A stretch of 40,443 nt of DNA. Source: Candidatus Binatia bacterium (GTDB taxonomy: Bacteria > Desulfobacterota > Binatia > UBA1149 > JAJCZL01). The notes under the pieces are model-generated. The model searched no databases. It was not told the origin of the DNA and saw only the letters and a program-made list of their open reading frames with translations. This document shows positions 9,439 to 18,641 of this stretch, one piece after another (positions within the stretch are counted from its first letter, which is position 1; every line of letters starts with the position of its first letter). Location: contig JANQEO010000416.1 in NCBI GenBank assembly GCA_028278325.1, forward strand, positions 1 through 40,443. Reading direction: 5' to 3'. The position numbers and the translations under genes are program-made.

Positions 9439-10615
9439 CGTCGACGGGCATTTCGGTGAGTTCGGGGGGCGCTTTGTCCCCGAAACTCTCATGCCGGCTC
9501 TGTTGGAGCTCGACGGTGCGTACGCGCACTGGAAGGCTGCGCCGGAGTTCCAGTCCGAACTCGACGATCTGAGGCGCAACTACGCCGGCCGTGAAACCCC
9601 CTTGTACTTCGCGGGCCGCCTCACCGAACACCTCGGCGGCGCCAAGGTCTATCTGAAGCGCGAGGATCTGTGCCACACCGGGGCCCACAAAATAAACAAC
9701 ACCCTCGGACAGGGATTGCTCGCTCAGAAGATGGGCAAGCACCGCATCATCGCTGAGACCGGCGCCGGCCAGCACGGAGTAGCCACCGCCACGGTGACCG
9801 CGCTTCTCGGCCAGGATTGTGAGGTCTTCATGGGCGCTCAGGACGTGCAGCGCCAGTCTCTCAACGTCTTCCGCATGAAGCTTCTGGGCGCATCGGTGAC
9901 GGCCGTCGAGTCGGGCAGCAGGACCCTCAAGGATGCCATCAACGAGGCCATGCGCGACTGGGTCACGAACGTGGAGACGACCTACTATCTGATCGGTTCG
10001 ACGATGGGCCCTCATCCCTACCCGATGATGGTCAGGGATTTTCAATCGGTGATCGGCGAAGAGACGGCCAGGCAGTGCTTGCAGGCAGAGGGGCGGGCGC
10101 CGGACCTGTTGATCGCCTGTGTCGGCGGCGGCAGCAACGCGATGGGAATGTTCTATCCCTTCGTAGCCGACAACTCGGTGGCGATGACCGGCGTGGAAGC
10201 GGCAGGCGGTGGCCTCGACGCCGGTGCACACTCGGCTTCGATAGTCCGCGGCGACCTGGGCGTATTGCACGGCAAGAAGACCTACCTTCTTCAGGACGAG
10301 CTTGGACAGGTCCGCGAGGCGCACTCCATCGCGCCCGGCCTGGACTACCCGGGAGTGGGCCCCGAGCACGCCTACCTCTACAGCAGCGGCAGAGCTTCTT
10401 ACGTGGCCGTAGAGGACCACAGAGCCGTAGAGGCCCTCGAATTGTTGTCGCGCCTGGAAGGGATAATTCCGGCGCTGGAAAGCGCCCACGCTATCGCGCA
10501 TGCCGCGGCCGTGGCTCCGCAGATGAGCCGTGACAAGATCATAGTGGTCAACGTGTCGGGCAGGGGAGACAAGGACATGCCGAGCGTTGCCGACTACCTT
10601 GGGGTGCAGCTATAG
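9422..10615 (+). CDS. trpB: Tryptophan synthase beta chain
   Basis: This 397-residue PLP enzyme condenses indole with serine to give tryptophan, working as an alpha2-beta2 complex with TrpA. The N-terminus [16 protein letters not shown] is typical of the TrpB1 class. The PLP lysine lies in HTGAHKINN (K90) and the phosphate loop is [13 protein letters not shown]. The catalytic Glu is expected in [20 protein letters not shown] at 9422 lies inside the last 17 bases of trpF, in a different frame. The length is normal. Confidence 0.97.
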   Translation: MPDLPDVDGHFGEFGGRFVPETLMPALLELDGAYAHWKAAPEFQSELDDLRRNYAGRETPLYFAGRLTEHLGGAKVYLKREDLCHTGAHKINNTLGQGLLAQKMGKHRIIAETGAGQHGVATATVTALLGQDCEVFMGAQDVQRQSLNVFRMKLLGASVTAVESGSRTLKDAINEAMRDWVTNVETTYYLIGSTMGPHPYPMMVRDFQSVIGEETARQCLQAEGRAPDLLIACVGGGSNAMGMFYPFVADNSVAMTGVEAAGGGLDAGAHSASIVRGDLGVLHGKKTYLLQDELGQVREAHSIAPGLDYPGVGPEHAYLYSSGRASYVAVEDHRAVEALELLSRLEGIIPALESAHAIAHAAAVAPQMSRDKIIVVNVSGRGDKDMPSVADYLGVQL

Positions 10616-11422
10616 GTGGCGGCACAGAGCCGAATCGCTGAGGTTCTGGAGAAGCTCTCAGGCGAGGGCCGCCGTGCGCTGGTGCCATTCTTCTCGGTCG
10701 GAGACCCGGACATGGTCACCACGCGAGAGGCGGTGCTGGCGGCCATCGATGCAGGCGCCGACATGATCGAGCTGGGGGTGCCGTTTTCCGACCCCATCGC
10801 CGACGGCCCGGTTATCCAGGCCTCCAGCCAGCGGGCTCTTGCTGCCGGATCTTCCTTGCCGGCCGTCCTCGAACTTACCTCAGATCTCAGAGCCAGGACA
10901 GAGGTTCCGATCGTTTTGTTCGGATACTACAACCCTTTCTTTCGCCACGGCGACGACGTTCTGGCACGCGACGCCAAGAGCGCCGGTGCCGACGCTTTGC
11001 TGTGCGTCGACTTGCCGCCCGAGGAGGCCGCATCGTTGGTGAGCGCTTGCCGCAGCCACGACCTGGACAGAATCTTCCTGCTCGCACCTACCAGCGATGA
11101 TGCGAGAATCACGGCGGTGTCGGAAGTCGCGAGCGGTTTCGTCTATTTCGTCGCAGTAACCGGAGTTACCGGTGGGCGCTCGAGCGCCCCGACGGGCATC
11201 GAGGCCAAGGTCAACCGGGTTCGGGAGATATCCGGGCTGCCGGTCGGGGTGGGCTTCGGCATTTCCAGTGGTGAGCAGGCGCGCGCGGTGGGCTCGTACG
11301 CCGACGTGGTGATAGTAGGGTCAGCTTTGGTTTCCAGGATGCACGAGGCCGGTGCGTCCGCAGCGGCAGGAGTCGCTTCTTCTTTCATCGGAGAACTCAG
11401 AGCCGCACTCGACGGAGCCTGA
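10616..11422 (+). CDS. trpA: Tryptophan synthase alpha chain
   Basis: This 268-residue TIM-barrel subunit cleaves indole-3-glycerol phosphate and channels indole to TrpB. The catalytic Glu and Asp are in IELGVPFSDPIADGP (E52 and D63). Later motifs include LLCVDLPPEE, FLLAPTS, FVYFVAVTGVTG and GVGFGISSGEQ. The GTG start directly follows the trpB stop with no spacer, so it is presumably translated by coupling. It closes the trp operon. accD, which often follows trpA in other bacteria, is not present and folC comes next. Confidence 0.96.
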   Translation: MAAQSRIAEVLEKLSGEGRRALVPFFSVGDPDMVTTREAVLAAIDAGADMIELGVPFSDPIADGPVIQASSQRALAAGSSLPAVLELTSDLRARTEVPIVLFGYYNPFFRHGDDVLARDAKSAGADALLCVDLPPEEAASLVSACRSHDLDRIFLLAPTSDDARITAVSEVASGFVYFVAVTGVTGGRSSAPTGIEAKVNRVREISGLPVGVGFGISSGEQARAVGSYADVVIVGSALVSRMHEAGASAAAGVASSFIGELRAALDGA

Positions 11423-11433
11423 AGGGGGCGGCC

Positions 11434-12702
11434 GTGGGCGAAGTCAGCGATCTATATGAGGCGACTCTCGAGTGGCTCTACGCCCTCGACGCCAGAGCCG
11501 GCATGGATTTCAGCCCCGGACGGCTGGAACCGGTTCTTTCCCTGCTGAACGAGCCCCAGACCGCCTTCCCCTCCATCCACATCGCCGGAACCAACGGCAA
11601 GGGCTCCACCGCAGCCATGCTGCATTCCGTGTACACTGCGGCCGGTTATCGCTGCGGTCTCTACACGTCTCCGCACCTTATGTCTTTTAGGGAAAGGATC
11701 CGTGTCGGTGACGACATGATCACCGAGACCGATGTCGTGACCTATAACCAGCGTATCAAGGCCGCCATAGAAGCGGCGGCGGTCGAGTTAACCTTCTTCG
11801 AGATCACCACGGCGATGGCGTTCCTCGAGTTCAAGGCGCGGCAAGTCGACCTGGCAGTAGTCGAGGTAGGGTTGGGTGGCCGTCTGGATGCGACCAACAT
11901 CGTCGACAGTGTCGCGACCGCCATCACCAGCATAGGTAAGGACCACTGCGCTTACCTCGGCGAAGATGTCGCCGACATCGCCAAGGAGAAGGCCGGGATC
12001 ATAAAATCGGGCGTGCCTCTGGTGACAGGGCCTCTGCCGCATCGGGCACGCGCCGTCGTCAGGCAGGCGGCAAAGTACCGTAATGCGCGATGGCTGCGTT
12101 ACGGCCGCGACTTCGGTCCTCAATCGGCGCGCGTGGCGCCGTCTCTTCTGGGGCCGCATCAGTCGACCAACGCGGGTATCGCTGCCGCCATCGTGAGGCA
12201 GTTACAGGAGAGGTTCCCCGTCTCCCGCGAAGCTCTGGAAAAGGGGGTCTCGACGGTACGCTGGCCCGGTCGCCTAGAAGTGGTCGACAGTTCGCCGACT
12301 ACGGTGTTGGACGCCGCGCACAATCCGGATGCGGCGCAGAGCCTTCTGGATGCGTTGCCGTCCCTCGGCCTGCAGCAGCCGCGCATCCTGGTCTTCGGGG
12401 CGCTCGCCGACAAAGACTGGCCGGAGATGCTGTGCCGGTTGTTGCCTGCCTTCGACGAGGTCGTCTTCGTTCCGATCGCGAACAAGCGAGCCGAGGACCC
12501 GGCCGAGTTCGCTGCCGTGGCCGACGGGCTCAAACCGTTCGCGGTTGCCGACTCTGCCAGGCAGGGTATAGGCATGGCCAAGAGCTTGGCAGGTGAGACT
12601 GGGAGTGTGGTGGTAACCGGATCGATCTTCCTGGTGGCGGAGCTGTATGAGGAGTCCGGTGGTAGAGGTGAGCCGTTTGATCGAAAGATCGCTGATCTCT
12701 AG
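11434..12702 (+). CDS. folC: Folylpolyglutamate / dihydrofolate synthase
   Basis: This 422-residue Mur-ligase-family enzyme adds glutamate to folates, and usually also to dihydropteroate, in the cytosol. The ATP loop AGTNGKGSTA (52-58), the YTSPHLMSFRERI motif, VEVGLGGRLDATN and the C-terminal DAAHNPDAA and FGALADKDW segments are diagnostic. GTG at 11434 follows GAAGGGGGCGG, a good ribosome-binding region, 11 bases after trpA. The 3' end overlaps lptD by about 56 bases if the first lptD start is used. Confidence 0.95.
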   Translation: MGEVSDLYEATLEWLYALDARAGMDFSPGRLEPVLSLLNEPQTAFPSIHIAGTNGKGSTAAMLHSVYTAAGYRCGLYTSPHLMSFRERIRVGDDMITETDVVTYNQRIKAAIEAAAVELTFFEITTAMAFLEFKARQVDLAVVEVGLGGRLDATNIVDSVATAITSIGKDHCAYLGEDVADIAKEKAGIIKSGVPLVTGPLPHRARAVVRQAAKYRNARWLRYGRDFGPQSARVAPSLLGPHQSTNAGIAAAIVRQLQERFPVSREALEKGVSTVRWPGRLEVVDSSPTTVLDAAHNPDAAQSLLDALPSLGLQQPRILVFGALADKDWPEMLCRLLPAFDEVVFVPIANKRAEDPAEFAAVADGLKPFAVADSARQGIGMAKSLAGETGSVVVTGSIFLVAELYEESGGRGEPFDRKIADL

Positions 12703-14929
12703 GTTCAGCACGTCTCTGGCCGTCGCCTGGGCAGGTGTCGCGGTGCTCGTGGCGAGCGCTTCGGCCGGGCCGCTCGAGTTGCAGGCCGACAGCATCTCCT
12801 ACCAGCAAGAGGGCAACGTCGTCGAGGCGGAGGGCAACGTCCGAGCCGAGTGGAAGGACAACCTGCTTCGGGCATCGACCCTCCGCTTCGAACAAGACAA
12901 GGGGTTCCTGGCCGCGCAAGGAGGCCTCTTCTTGAATGCGGGGGACTACGAGTTGCGCGCCGAGTCCCTCGAGCTCACCATCGAAACGGAAACGGGTGTA
13001 TTTCGCGACGTGGACCTGCGCCTGGGCGCCGACAGAGGTCGCTTCGGTGGATCCAAGATCGAGAAACGTCTGGGGCAACGCTACATAATCCGAGACGGCT
13101 ACTACACCACCTGCGACATACCGACTGACGGCAGTCCCGACTGGGAGGTCAGCGCCGAGAAGATCGACGTCGAGGTCAACGACACCGGCGAACTCAGGGG
13201 AGGGCTTCTGCAGGTGAGGGGGGTGCCGGTGCTGTATATCCCCTACCTGTATTTTCCCGCGACCACTCAGCGTAGCACCGGGCTGCTGTTCCCCCGTATC
13301 GGCAGCTCGAGCAAGCGCGGGCTGATGTATGCCCAGCCGATGTTCTGGGCCATCGACAAGGCTCACGATGCGACCTTCGTTCTCGATGTGCAGACCGCCG
13401 CCCGCATCGGTATCAGCGGGGAATATCGGTATCGGCCCAACCGCGACACCTCCGGTGGCATCGAGGTCGCCTACTTCAACGAGAAGATTCGCGGAGATGC
13501 GGAGACGGACATCGAGTCGCCATTGTTCAGAGACAGGTCGATCCCGCTCGACCGCGCCCGTCTGGCAGGATGGCATCGACAGGCGGTGGCTGAGGACGCC
13601 GACGTCTATGTGAACGTCGCGCTGGCTTCAGACGACCTCTACCTGAGGGAGATCGACCCGCCTGTCACCAGTTCCTATGACGAACTCGCGAACCGTACGA
13701 CACGCTATACCCGGTCGGATGTCGGTATCATCAAGCGCACGGGTTTCTCCTCTCTGGGAGCGGAAGCCGCCGGGTTCCAGGACTTCGTGCGGGTCGACGA
13801 CACCGGCACTCTGATCCCCAACGGTAGGGACTTCACGGTTCACCAACCCGGCAAGCTATGGGCTGCTCACGACGGCCAGTGGATGGGCGCGCACTACTCC
13901 GTCGAGGGGGCGCTGACGAGCTTTGCGCGCAGCCGCAGTACGGCCGGCCAGCGCCTCGACATACTGACCGGCATGGAGAGATCGCTGACACCCGGGCTGC
14001 CGGTCGACACCGGTGTCTGGGCGAAGGCCCGGCTGACGGGCTACCGGATGGACGATCAGAACGTCGTGGACCCGCCGACAGGCACCGTCGTCGAGAGACT
14101 GGATGAATTCCTGGGACGTGGCTTGGTCGATGTCGGTGTGGACGCACGTACGAGCCTTTCGCGGGACTATGAACTGTCCGGCGACACATGGGCCGGCTTG
14201 CGCAACACGATCGAACCCTACACCGAGTTCCGTCACACGAGCAACTCCAAGGTCGGAGAACTGCCCCTGTACGATGGCGTGGATGCCATCGAAGGACGTT
14301 CGGTCGCCACTTACGGAGTCGAGTCACGTTTCCTGGGACGACGGCGTGATGGCGGTGATTCTCGTGAGCTGGCGCGTCTGGCAGTCGAGCAGAGCTATAA
14401 CCTGACCGAGAGCGTGAGGGACGATCACTTTTCCGACATCGATATCGCCAGCTTCCTGAGACCCCGTGACCGGTTGTCGCTCAACGGGTTGGTCTCCTAC
14501 AACGCCGGCGACGAGAAAATCACCGGCGCGATCGCGTCCATGTCACTTCAGGGCAAAGACCCGTCGTCTGCGGCCGGCCTCGGTACGGGCGTGGGCGTAT
14601 CCTACTACTTCGTCGCCGATGGCGGGCCTGAGTCGATGGAAGCAAGGGCCAGTTTCGGCTTGAGCGACCGGATCGGCGCCAGCGCGAGGATTCGTTACGA
14701 CTTCGTCAGCGAGCGATTCCTGGAAGAGGTTGCCACCGTCAGAATCGAGTCGGCCTGCGACTGCTGGGCGATAGACTTCGGCCTCATCAACAAGGTCAAC
14801 CCGAGCGAGGTGCAGGTCAGGGTGATGGTGGAGTTGGTCGGTCTGGGCGGCTTGGGTAGCAGTTCGGCCCAACGCGCCGTCGGCCTTCGCGAGGAGGTCT
14901 CGTCGACCGACTGGAGGGCGGGTTGGTAA
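12647..14929 (+). CDS. lptD: LPS-assembly protein LptD (outer membrane)
   Basis: This 760-residue outer-membrane protein with LptE inserts lipopolysaccharide into the outer leaflet. A signal peptide ends near ASA-GP (about residue 40). An LptA-like jellyroll domain follows (ELQADSISYQQEGNVVEAEGNV, then about 45-190), with conserved VPVLYIPYLYFP, and a C-terminal beta-barrel region runs to the end. Cysteines are present early (C156, in YYTTCDIP) and late (in ESACDCWAI), compatible with disulfides between the two domains. The start is uncertain: ATG 12647, or GTG 12668, which would give a more compact signal peptide. Adjacent sugar genes fit an envelope role. Confidence 0.9.
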   Translation: MRSPVVEVSRLIERSLISRFSTSLAVAWAGVAVLVASASAGPLELQADSISYQQEGNVVEAEGNVRAEWKDNLLRASTLRFEQDKGFLAAQGGLFLNAGDYELRAESLELTIETETGVFRDVDLRLGADRGRFGGSKIEKRLGQRYIIRDGYYTTCDIPTDGSPDWEVSAEKIDVEVNDTGELRGGLLQVRGVPVLYIPYLYFPATTQRSTGLLFPRIGSSSKRGLMYAQPMFWAIDKAHDATFVLDVQTAARIGISGEYRYRPNRDTSGGIEVAYFNEKIRGDAETDIESPLFRDRSIPLDRARLAGWHRQAVAEDADVYVNVALASDDLYLREIDPPVTSSYDELANRTTRYTRSDVGIIKRTGFSSLGAEAAGFQDFVRVDDTGTLIPNGRDFTVHQPGKLWAAHDGQWMGAHYSVEGALTSFARSRSTAGQRLDILTGMERSLTPGLPVDTGVWAKARLTGYRMDDQNVVDPPTGTVVERLDEFLGRGLVDVGVDARTSLSRDYELSGDTWAGLRNTIEPYTEFRHTSNSKVGELPLYDGVDAIEGRSVATYGVESRFLGRRRDGGDSRELARLAVEQSYNLTESVRDDHFSDIDIASFLRPRDRLSLNGLVSYNAGDEKITGAIASMSLQGKDPSSAAGLGTGVGVSYYFVADGGPESMEARASFGLSDRIGASARIRYDFVSERFLEEVATVRIESACDCWAIDFGLINKVNPSEVQVRVMVELVGLGGLGSSSAQRAVGLREEVSSTDWRAGW

Positions 14930-15942
14930 GGATCTGCGTAACCGGCGGTGCCGGCTTCATCGGATCGAACTTCGTCAGAAGGCTGATCGAAACGACCGAG
15001 TCCGATGTCGTCGTTCTCGACTTGCTGACCTACGCGGGCAATCTCGAAAATCTCGAAGGCCTGGAAGAGACGGGCCGCATGACTTTCGTCAAAGGCTCGG
15101 TGTGTGACGCCGACGTCGTAGCGCGGGCCGTCGAGGGATGCGGTGCCATCGTGAATTTCGCGGCCGAGACTCATGTCGACAGGAGCATCTCCGACCCGTC
15201 GGTCTTCCTGGAGACCAACGTCGAAGGGCCTCAGGTCCTCATGAAGGCGGCGAAAGACCGAGGTGTCCGCTTCGTTCAAGTTTCAACCGACGAAGTCTAC
15301 GGCTCCCTGACCGATACCGGTCTCTTTACCGAGAGCAGCCCGCTGGATCCTTCCAGCCCCTACGCGGCATCCAAGGCGTCGGCTGACTTGCTGCTCAGCG
15401 CCTTCGTGAGGACATTCGGGTTGGATGCTGTCGTTACCCGTTGCGGCAACAACTACGGTCCCCGGCAGTTCCCGGAAAAGCTCATTCCGTTGTTCGTCAC
15501 CAATGCGCTGGAAGACAAGCCTCTGCCTTTGTACGGTGACGGACTCAACGTGCGTGACTGGATCCACGTCGACGATCATTGTGATGCGATCATGGCGGTG
15601 ATGGAGGCCGGCGAGACGGGCCAGGTATACAACATAAGCGCGTCCCAGGAGCTCACCAACAAGGAGATCGCTGAACGCCTTCTCGATTGCCTGGGTAAGC
15701 CGTGGGATCTCGTCCATCATGTCGAGGACAGGCCCGGCCACGACAGGCGCTACGCCCTGGACGCTTCCAAGCTGTGCGCCCGCACGGGTTGGCGACCCAA
15801 GGTCGACTTCGATCGCGGGCTGGCTCAGACGGTGGCTTGGTACCGGGACAACGTTGCATGGTGGCAGCGCATAAAGAGCGGCGAGTATCGCCGCTTCTAT
15901 GACAAACTATACGGTGACAGGCTCAAGACCCCCAAGGGGTGA
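14923..15942 (+). CDS. rfbB: dTDP-glucose 4,6-dehydratase (RmlB/RfbB type)
   Basis: This 339-residue extended short-chain dehydrogenase converts dTDP-glucose to dTDP-4-keto-6-deoxyglucose, the precursor of rhamnose and other deoxysugars. The NAD loop is TGGAGFIGS (7-15). The acid-base pair is in STDEVYG (D123, E124) and the YxxxK motif is SPYAASK (Y147, K151). LDLLTYAGNLENL and NNYGPRQFPEKLIPL are specific to RmlB. The start is TTG at 14923, preceded by CTGGAGGGCG and overlapping the lptD stop by 7 bases. No rmlA, rmlC or rmlD lies in the window, so the final sugar is not determined. Confidence 0.93.
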   Translation: MVRICVTGGAGFIGSNFVRRLIETTESDVVVLDLLTYAGNLENLEGLEETGRMTFVKGSVCDADVVARAVEGCGAIVNFAAETHVDRSISDPSVFLETNVEGPQVLMKAAKDRGVRFVQVSTDEVYGSLTDTGLFTESSPLDPSSPYAASKASADLLLSAFVRTFGLDAVVTRCGNNYGPRQFPEKLIPLFVTNALEDKPLPLYGDGLNVRDWIHVDDHCDAIMAVMEAGETGQVYNISASQELTNKEIAERLLDCLGKPWDLVHHVEDRPGHDRRYALDASKLCARTGWRPKVDFDRGLAQTVAWYRDNVAWWQRIKSGEYRRFYDKLYGDRLKTPKG

Positions 15943-15970
15943 GCGAGGACCGAAGTGCGAGGCCGCTGCC

Positions 15971-16324
15971 ATGACCATTGAACGCGTCGAGAAGCCGTGG
16001 GGCTACGAACTGATCTGGGCACATACGGAATCCTACGTGGGCAAGCTCCTTCACATCAACGCAGGTGAGGCCCTGAGCTATCAGTACCACCGCGAGAAGG
16101 ACGAGACGATACTGGTGTTGGCAGGCGCGCTCACGCTTCACGTCTCCGAGGACGACGGCCCTGCCGAGATCGTCGAACTCTCCAAGGGTGAGAGCTTTCA
16201 CATACGCCCCGGCCTCAGGCACAGGTTCGAGGCACGCCAAGAGGTCGAGCTCGTCGAGGTTTCCACACCGCAGCTCGAAGACGTCGTTCGGCTCGAGGAC
16301 CGCTACGGCAGGGCGGAAACGTGA
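15971..16324 (+). CDS. Mannose-6-phosphate-isomerase-like cupin protein
   Basis: This 117-residue single-domain cupin begins MTIERVEKPWGYELIW, the typical opening of type II mannose-6-phosphate isomerase cupin domains. The metal-binding cupin box is seen in SYQYHREKDETILVLAGAL (His and Glu ligands) and the second box in HIRPGLRHRFEA. Stand-alone cupins of this kind often sit next to nucleotide-sugar genes and may isomerise or epimerise sugar phosphates, but the substrate here is unknown. I chose ATG 15971 because the family start matches; an in-frame extension to 15899 has no family similarity and overlaps rfbB. Confidence 0.8.
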   Translation: MTIERVEKPWGYELIWAHTESYVGKLLHINAGEALSYQYHREKDETILVLAGALTLHVSEDDGPAEIVELSKGESFHIRPGLRHRFEARQEVELVEVSTPQLEDVVRLEDRYGRAET

Positions 16325-16381
16325 TCCGGGCCGGTCGATGGGCGGCGACAATCATTCAAGTTTCACTTTAGATAAGGCGGC

Positions 16382-17698
16382 TTGAGCGGCGCGCGCGCGG
16401 CAGTAATCGGCCTGGATGGGGTGGGGCTCGGGCTTGCCCGGGACCTGGTCGCGCAGGGCGAAATGCCCAACCTCGGCAGCTTCATGGCCTCGGGATCTTC
16501 GGCGGCGATGACCTCAACGATGCCGACGGTGTCCAACGTTTCCTGGACAAGCTTCGCGACCGGCAGGAATCCGGGGTTTCATGGGGTATACGGCTTCACC
16601 GACATCCGTGCCGAGGACTTCAGACCCTACTTCCCCAACTTCGCGAACGTTCGAGCGCCCACTGTTTGGGACACTCTCGGCGAACGCGGCCTGCGCTGCA
16701 TCGTCGTCAACGTCCCCGGCACCTACCCGGCACGGGCGACTTCCGGCGTGCTGATCTCCGGGTTCGTGGCGCTGAATCTGGAACGCGCGGTGTATCCGCG
16801 AAGCCTGCTGCCGCGGCTAGAGCAGGCGGGGTACAAGGTCGATGTAGACTACTCCATTGCCGCAGAGCGCCCCGAGGAGTTTTTCTGCGACCTCGCCGCT
16901 ACGCTCGAGGCCCGCCGTAGGGTGATGCTGGATCTTATCGACGAAGAACGCTGGGATCTCTTTCTCGGCGTGATAACGGAGACCGACCGGCTACATCACT
17001 ACTACTGGCACGCCTGGGGGGATGCCGAGTGCGTGCACCACGAGCGATTCTTGGAGTTCTACCGGCACCTCGACGAGGTTCTGGGGGCGCTGCTGGATCG
17101 TCTGTCGGGCGTGCCGACCGTCATCATGGCCGACCACGGTCACGCCGCGATCGAATGGGAGTTCTACCCGAACCGCTGGCTTCTCGACAGCGGGTTCCTG
17201 GCCTTCAGCCGCCCGTCCCCGCGCAGCGCGGCCGACATAGACCGGGCGACCAAGGCCTTCGTCCTTGATCCGGGCAGGATCTATGTGAACCTCAAAGGGC
17301 GCTATCCGACCGGCTCGGTCGACCCGGCCGAGGCGGACGCCGTTCTCGAGGCGGTCAGTGAAGGGCTGGCCCGAGTAGAGTTGGAGGGGGCCAGGCCGGT
17401 AGCGCGGGTATTCGGACGTGACGAGCTTTACCACGGCCCCTGCACGGACACCGCGCCCGATATGGTGATGCACTTCAATCCGGGGTTCGACATCAAAGGG
17501 TCGTTGCGGTCGGATTCGCTGTTCGGCCGCAGTACGCTGACCGGCATGCACACCTACGACGATTCGTTTTTCGCTTGCAGCAAGGCGGGGGTCGATCTTG
17601 CCGACCTCGCGATAGTGGATGTCGCCCCGTCGTTGTTGGCGCTCTTCTCACTGCCCGAGGCTCGTGGGCTGGACGGTAGGATCAGGGATATAGGATAG
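16382..17698 (+). CDS. Alkaline-phosphatase-superfamily phosphodiesterase (type I phosphodiesterase / nucleotide pyrophosphatase-like)
   Basis: This 438-residue protein has the AP-superfamily two-metal layout: AVIGLDGVGLG (Asp12 ligand), TVSNVSWTSFATGRNPG (likely nucleophile Ser/Thr block), ITETDRLHHYYWH, MADHGHA and TGMHTYDD (later Asp/His ligands). No signal peptide is evident, so it is probably cytoplasmic. The substrate is unknown; phosphodiesters of nucleotide sugars or lipid-linked glycans are possible. The start is TTG at 16382 after AAGG. The 57-base gap upstream is AT-richer than its surroundings but shows no convincing promoter. A second family member lies at 26066. The CobW gene starts one base downstream. 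Confidence 0.82.
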   Translation: MSGARAAVIGLDGVGLGLARDLVAQGEMPNLGSFMASGSSAAMTSTMPTVSNVSWTSFATGRNPGFHGVYGFTDIRAEDFRPYFPNFANVRAPTVWDTLGERGLRCIVVNVPGTYPARATSGVLISGFVALNLERAVYPRSLLPRLEQAGYKVDVDYSIAAERPEEFFCDLAATLEARRRVMLDLIDEERWDLFLGVITETDRLHHYYWHAWGDAECVHHERFLEFYRHLDEVLGALLDRLSGVPTVIMADHGHAAIEWEFYPNRWLLDSGFLAFSRPSPRSAADIDRATKAFVLDPGRIYVNLKGRYPTGSVDPAEADAVLEAVSEGLARVELEGARPVARVFGRDELYHGPCTDTAPDMVMHFNPGFDIKGSLRSDSLFGRSTLTGMHTYDDSFFACSKAGVDLADLAIVDVAPSLLALFSLPEARGLDGRIRDIG

Positions 17699-17699
17699 C

Positions 17700-18641
17700 T
17701 TGAGTCACTGTTCCGTCGACATTCTCACCGGGTTTCTCGGAAGCGGAAAAACGACCTTGCTGAAAGACGTGCTCGAAGGCCGTCTACGCGACGAGAAAGT
17801 CGCAGTCGTCATGAACGAGATCGGTGACGTAGGCATAGACGGCAGGACGATCACCGGCCTGGACTATGTCGAGAACATGGTCGAGCTCAACAGCGGCTGC
17901 ATTTGCTGCACGATCGACGACTACCGGTTCGACTTGGCGATCAACGAATTGCGTGAGGCGGTCGACCCGACGTTGATAATCATCGAGTCGACAGGCCTGG
18001 CCGAGCCGGAGCCCATCGTCTATCGGCTTGCTCAGAGCGGCCTCGCCCTGGATGCCGTGATCTGCGTGGTCGATGCCCTCAACATCGACGAAGCGATGCG
18101 GCAGTCGTCGGTGGTGAAGAGACAGATCGCGGCGGCCGACTTTCTGGTCGTCAGCAAGACGGATCTCGTGGACTCCCGCCGCTTGGCTTCCGTCGTCCGT
18201 AAGGTGAAGCGCATCAACCGAAGAGCGCTGGTGCTCGAGTGCGAGCGAGGCAGGGTGGGTTCCAACATTCTGTTCGGGACCGCACCTCGGCACTACCGCG
18301 ACTCCGCCGCCGATGGTGACAGGCAGCATAGCGGACACCTGGGCGTCGACGGTATGCAGACCTATACCTACAGGGCCGACGGCCGCCTCGATCAGCGCCG
18401 CTTCGAGCGGTTCCTGTCGCGTTTGCCCTCCGCAATTTACCGGGCGAAAGGGTTCGTGCGCTTTCCCGGCAACGACTGGGCCTGCCTTTTCAATTTCACC
18501 TGTGGCCGCTACGAGCTGAACTGGATAAAATTGACAGAAGCGGCCGGTCAGACCCAAGCTGTGTTCATAGGCAAGAACGTAGCCGAGCTGGAGCCCAAGC
18601 TCCGGGCGGGGCTCGACGGCTGCGTCGCTGACGAGACATGA
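17700..18641 (+). CDS. CobW/COG0523-family GTPase (metallochaperone-like)
   Basis: This 313-residue G3E GTPase has the P-loop GFLGSGKTTLL (11-19), the metal-binding CxCC motif GCICC (C67, C69, C70), the IIIESTGLAEP switch region and SKTD in place of the usual NKxD. A CobW C-terminal domain (about 220-300) contains YRAKGFVRFPG and AVFIGKN. Family members insert or deliver metals such as zinc or cobalt. The TTG start is one base after the AP-superfamily gene, and the stop overlaps gspE as ATGA. Delivering zinc to the upstream phosphodiesterase is a reasonable inference, not shown. Confidence 0.88.
   Translation: MSHCSVDILTGFLGSGKTTLLKDVLEGRLRDEKVAVVMNEIGDVGIDGRTITGLDYVENMVELNSGCICCTIDDYRFDLAINELREAVDPTLIIIESTGLAEPEPIVYRLAQSGLALDAVICVVDALNIDEAMRQSSVVKRQIAAADFLVVSKTDLVDSRRLASVVRKVKRINRRALVLECERGRVGSNILFGTAPRHYRDSAADGDRQHSGHLGVDGMQTYTYRADGRLDQRRFERFLSRLPSAIYRAKGFVRFPGNDWACLFNFTCGRYELNWIKLTEAAGQTQAVFIGKNVAELEPKLRAGLDGCVADET

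Noticed and set aside
9326..10501. A 391-codon minus-strand open frame opposite trpB
   Set aside because: trpB on the + strand is complete with all catalytic motifs; the antisense frame shows no family features.
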